Below are positions 46,272 through 46,427 of a stretch of 46,427 nucleotides of DNA, in pieces. The position numbers were made by a program, and so were the translations under genes. The stretch is from contig CATLDI010000007.1 in the NCBI GenBank assembly GCA_949902805.1, positions 1 to 46,427 of the forward strand, in the 5' to 3' direction. Numbering within the stretch: the stretch's first letter is position 1; each line of letters opens with the position of its first letter. Under the pieces are notes generated by a model. That model was not told the origin of the DNA, did no database searches, and worked only from the letters and a program-made list of their open reading frames with translations. The stretch comes from an uncultured Clostridiaceae bacterium. GTDB taxonomy: Bacteria > Bacillota > Clostridia > TANB77 > CAG-508.

Positions 46272-46427
46272 ACAAAACGTTACACACCAAAGTGAGTAAC
46301 AAAAAAGTACATTGAAAAGTAAACAATAAACAAACCTTTGAAAAAACCAAGCGGTAGTAATTAGTACTACCAAAATAAAAAACAAAACCAAAATTTATAA
46401 TGAGCAAAAACTCAAAATGATTTATAC

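Noticed and set aside
1..46427. CRISPR array, tRNA genes, prophage or integrase
   Set aside because: No regularly spaced direct repeats, cloverleaf sequences or recombinase motifs were noticed; the repeats present are single palindromes.

Overview
The window comes from a low-GC, spore-forming Firmicute, probably an uncultured gut Clostridia. The evidence is very A+T-rich DNA with AGGAGG-type ribosome sites, ymxH and the clostridial order murA-ftsQ-DUF881-DUF881-sbp-ftsA-ftsZ-spoIIGA-sigE...sigG. Palindromic intergenic repeats are dense. No tRNA or CRISPR array was seen. The right edge looks like the promoter and leader region of an rRNA operon.

Layout. 1-4.4 kb: a HAD-phosphatase/APH-kinase fusion cut by the left edge, topA, and an unknown gene. 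4.6-10.7 kb: a SWIM/SNF2 helicase, trmFO, and a coiled-coil protein. 10.8-15.7 kb: the str operon rpsL-rpsG-fusA, then tuf. 16.1-21.7 kb: an SH3/NlpC-P60 wall hydrolase, comEC, hicAB, and a BofC-like protein. 21.8-28.7 kb: a heterodimeric ABC exporter, pgsA, and clpE. 29-34.1 kb: a DUF4163/DUF3298-like protein, a topoisomerase III-like enzyme, a small ORF, yqeK, and a patatin-like lipase. 34.3-45.9 kb: the division and sporulation cluster murA to sigG, interrupted by an unfamiliar gene, then ymxH.

The main discovery is a decoding anomaly. Eight conserved genes (SNF2 helicase, comEC, clpE, patatin, murA, sigE, sigG, ymxH) are each broken by +1 frameshifts, 12 in all. Every break sits at an in-frame CGG codon. 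In every case, skipping the C, or reading CGGN as one four-base glycine codon, restores the full-length conserved protein, usually at a conserved glycine. All four fourth bases occur and the preceding codons are unrelated. CGG out of frame (for example TAC-GGA) is common and harmless, even in the same genes. None of the other conserved genes contains an in-frame CGG that must be read as arginine. The only zero-frame CGG codons, two of them, lie in one orphan ORF (43722-44327) that looks acquired. This is what a genome-wide rule 'CGG = +1 shift to Gly' would give, for example through loss of tRNA-Arg(CCG) plus a tRNA-Gly with an extra G in its anticodon loop. It is not what decaying pseudogenes or random indels would give.

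The affected genes lean toward sporulation (SigE, SigG, YmxH), stress (ClpE) and DNA uptake (ComEC). The translation genes (rpsL, rpsG, fusA, tuf) and ftsA/ftsZ are free of CGG. The recoding could therefore act as a translational valve on developmental genes, similar in logic to TTA/bldA control in Streptomyces. That last point is inference.
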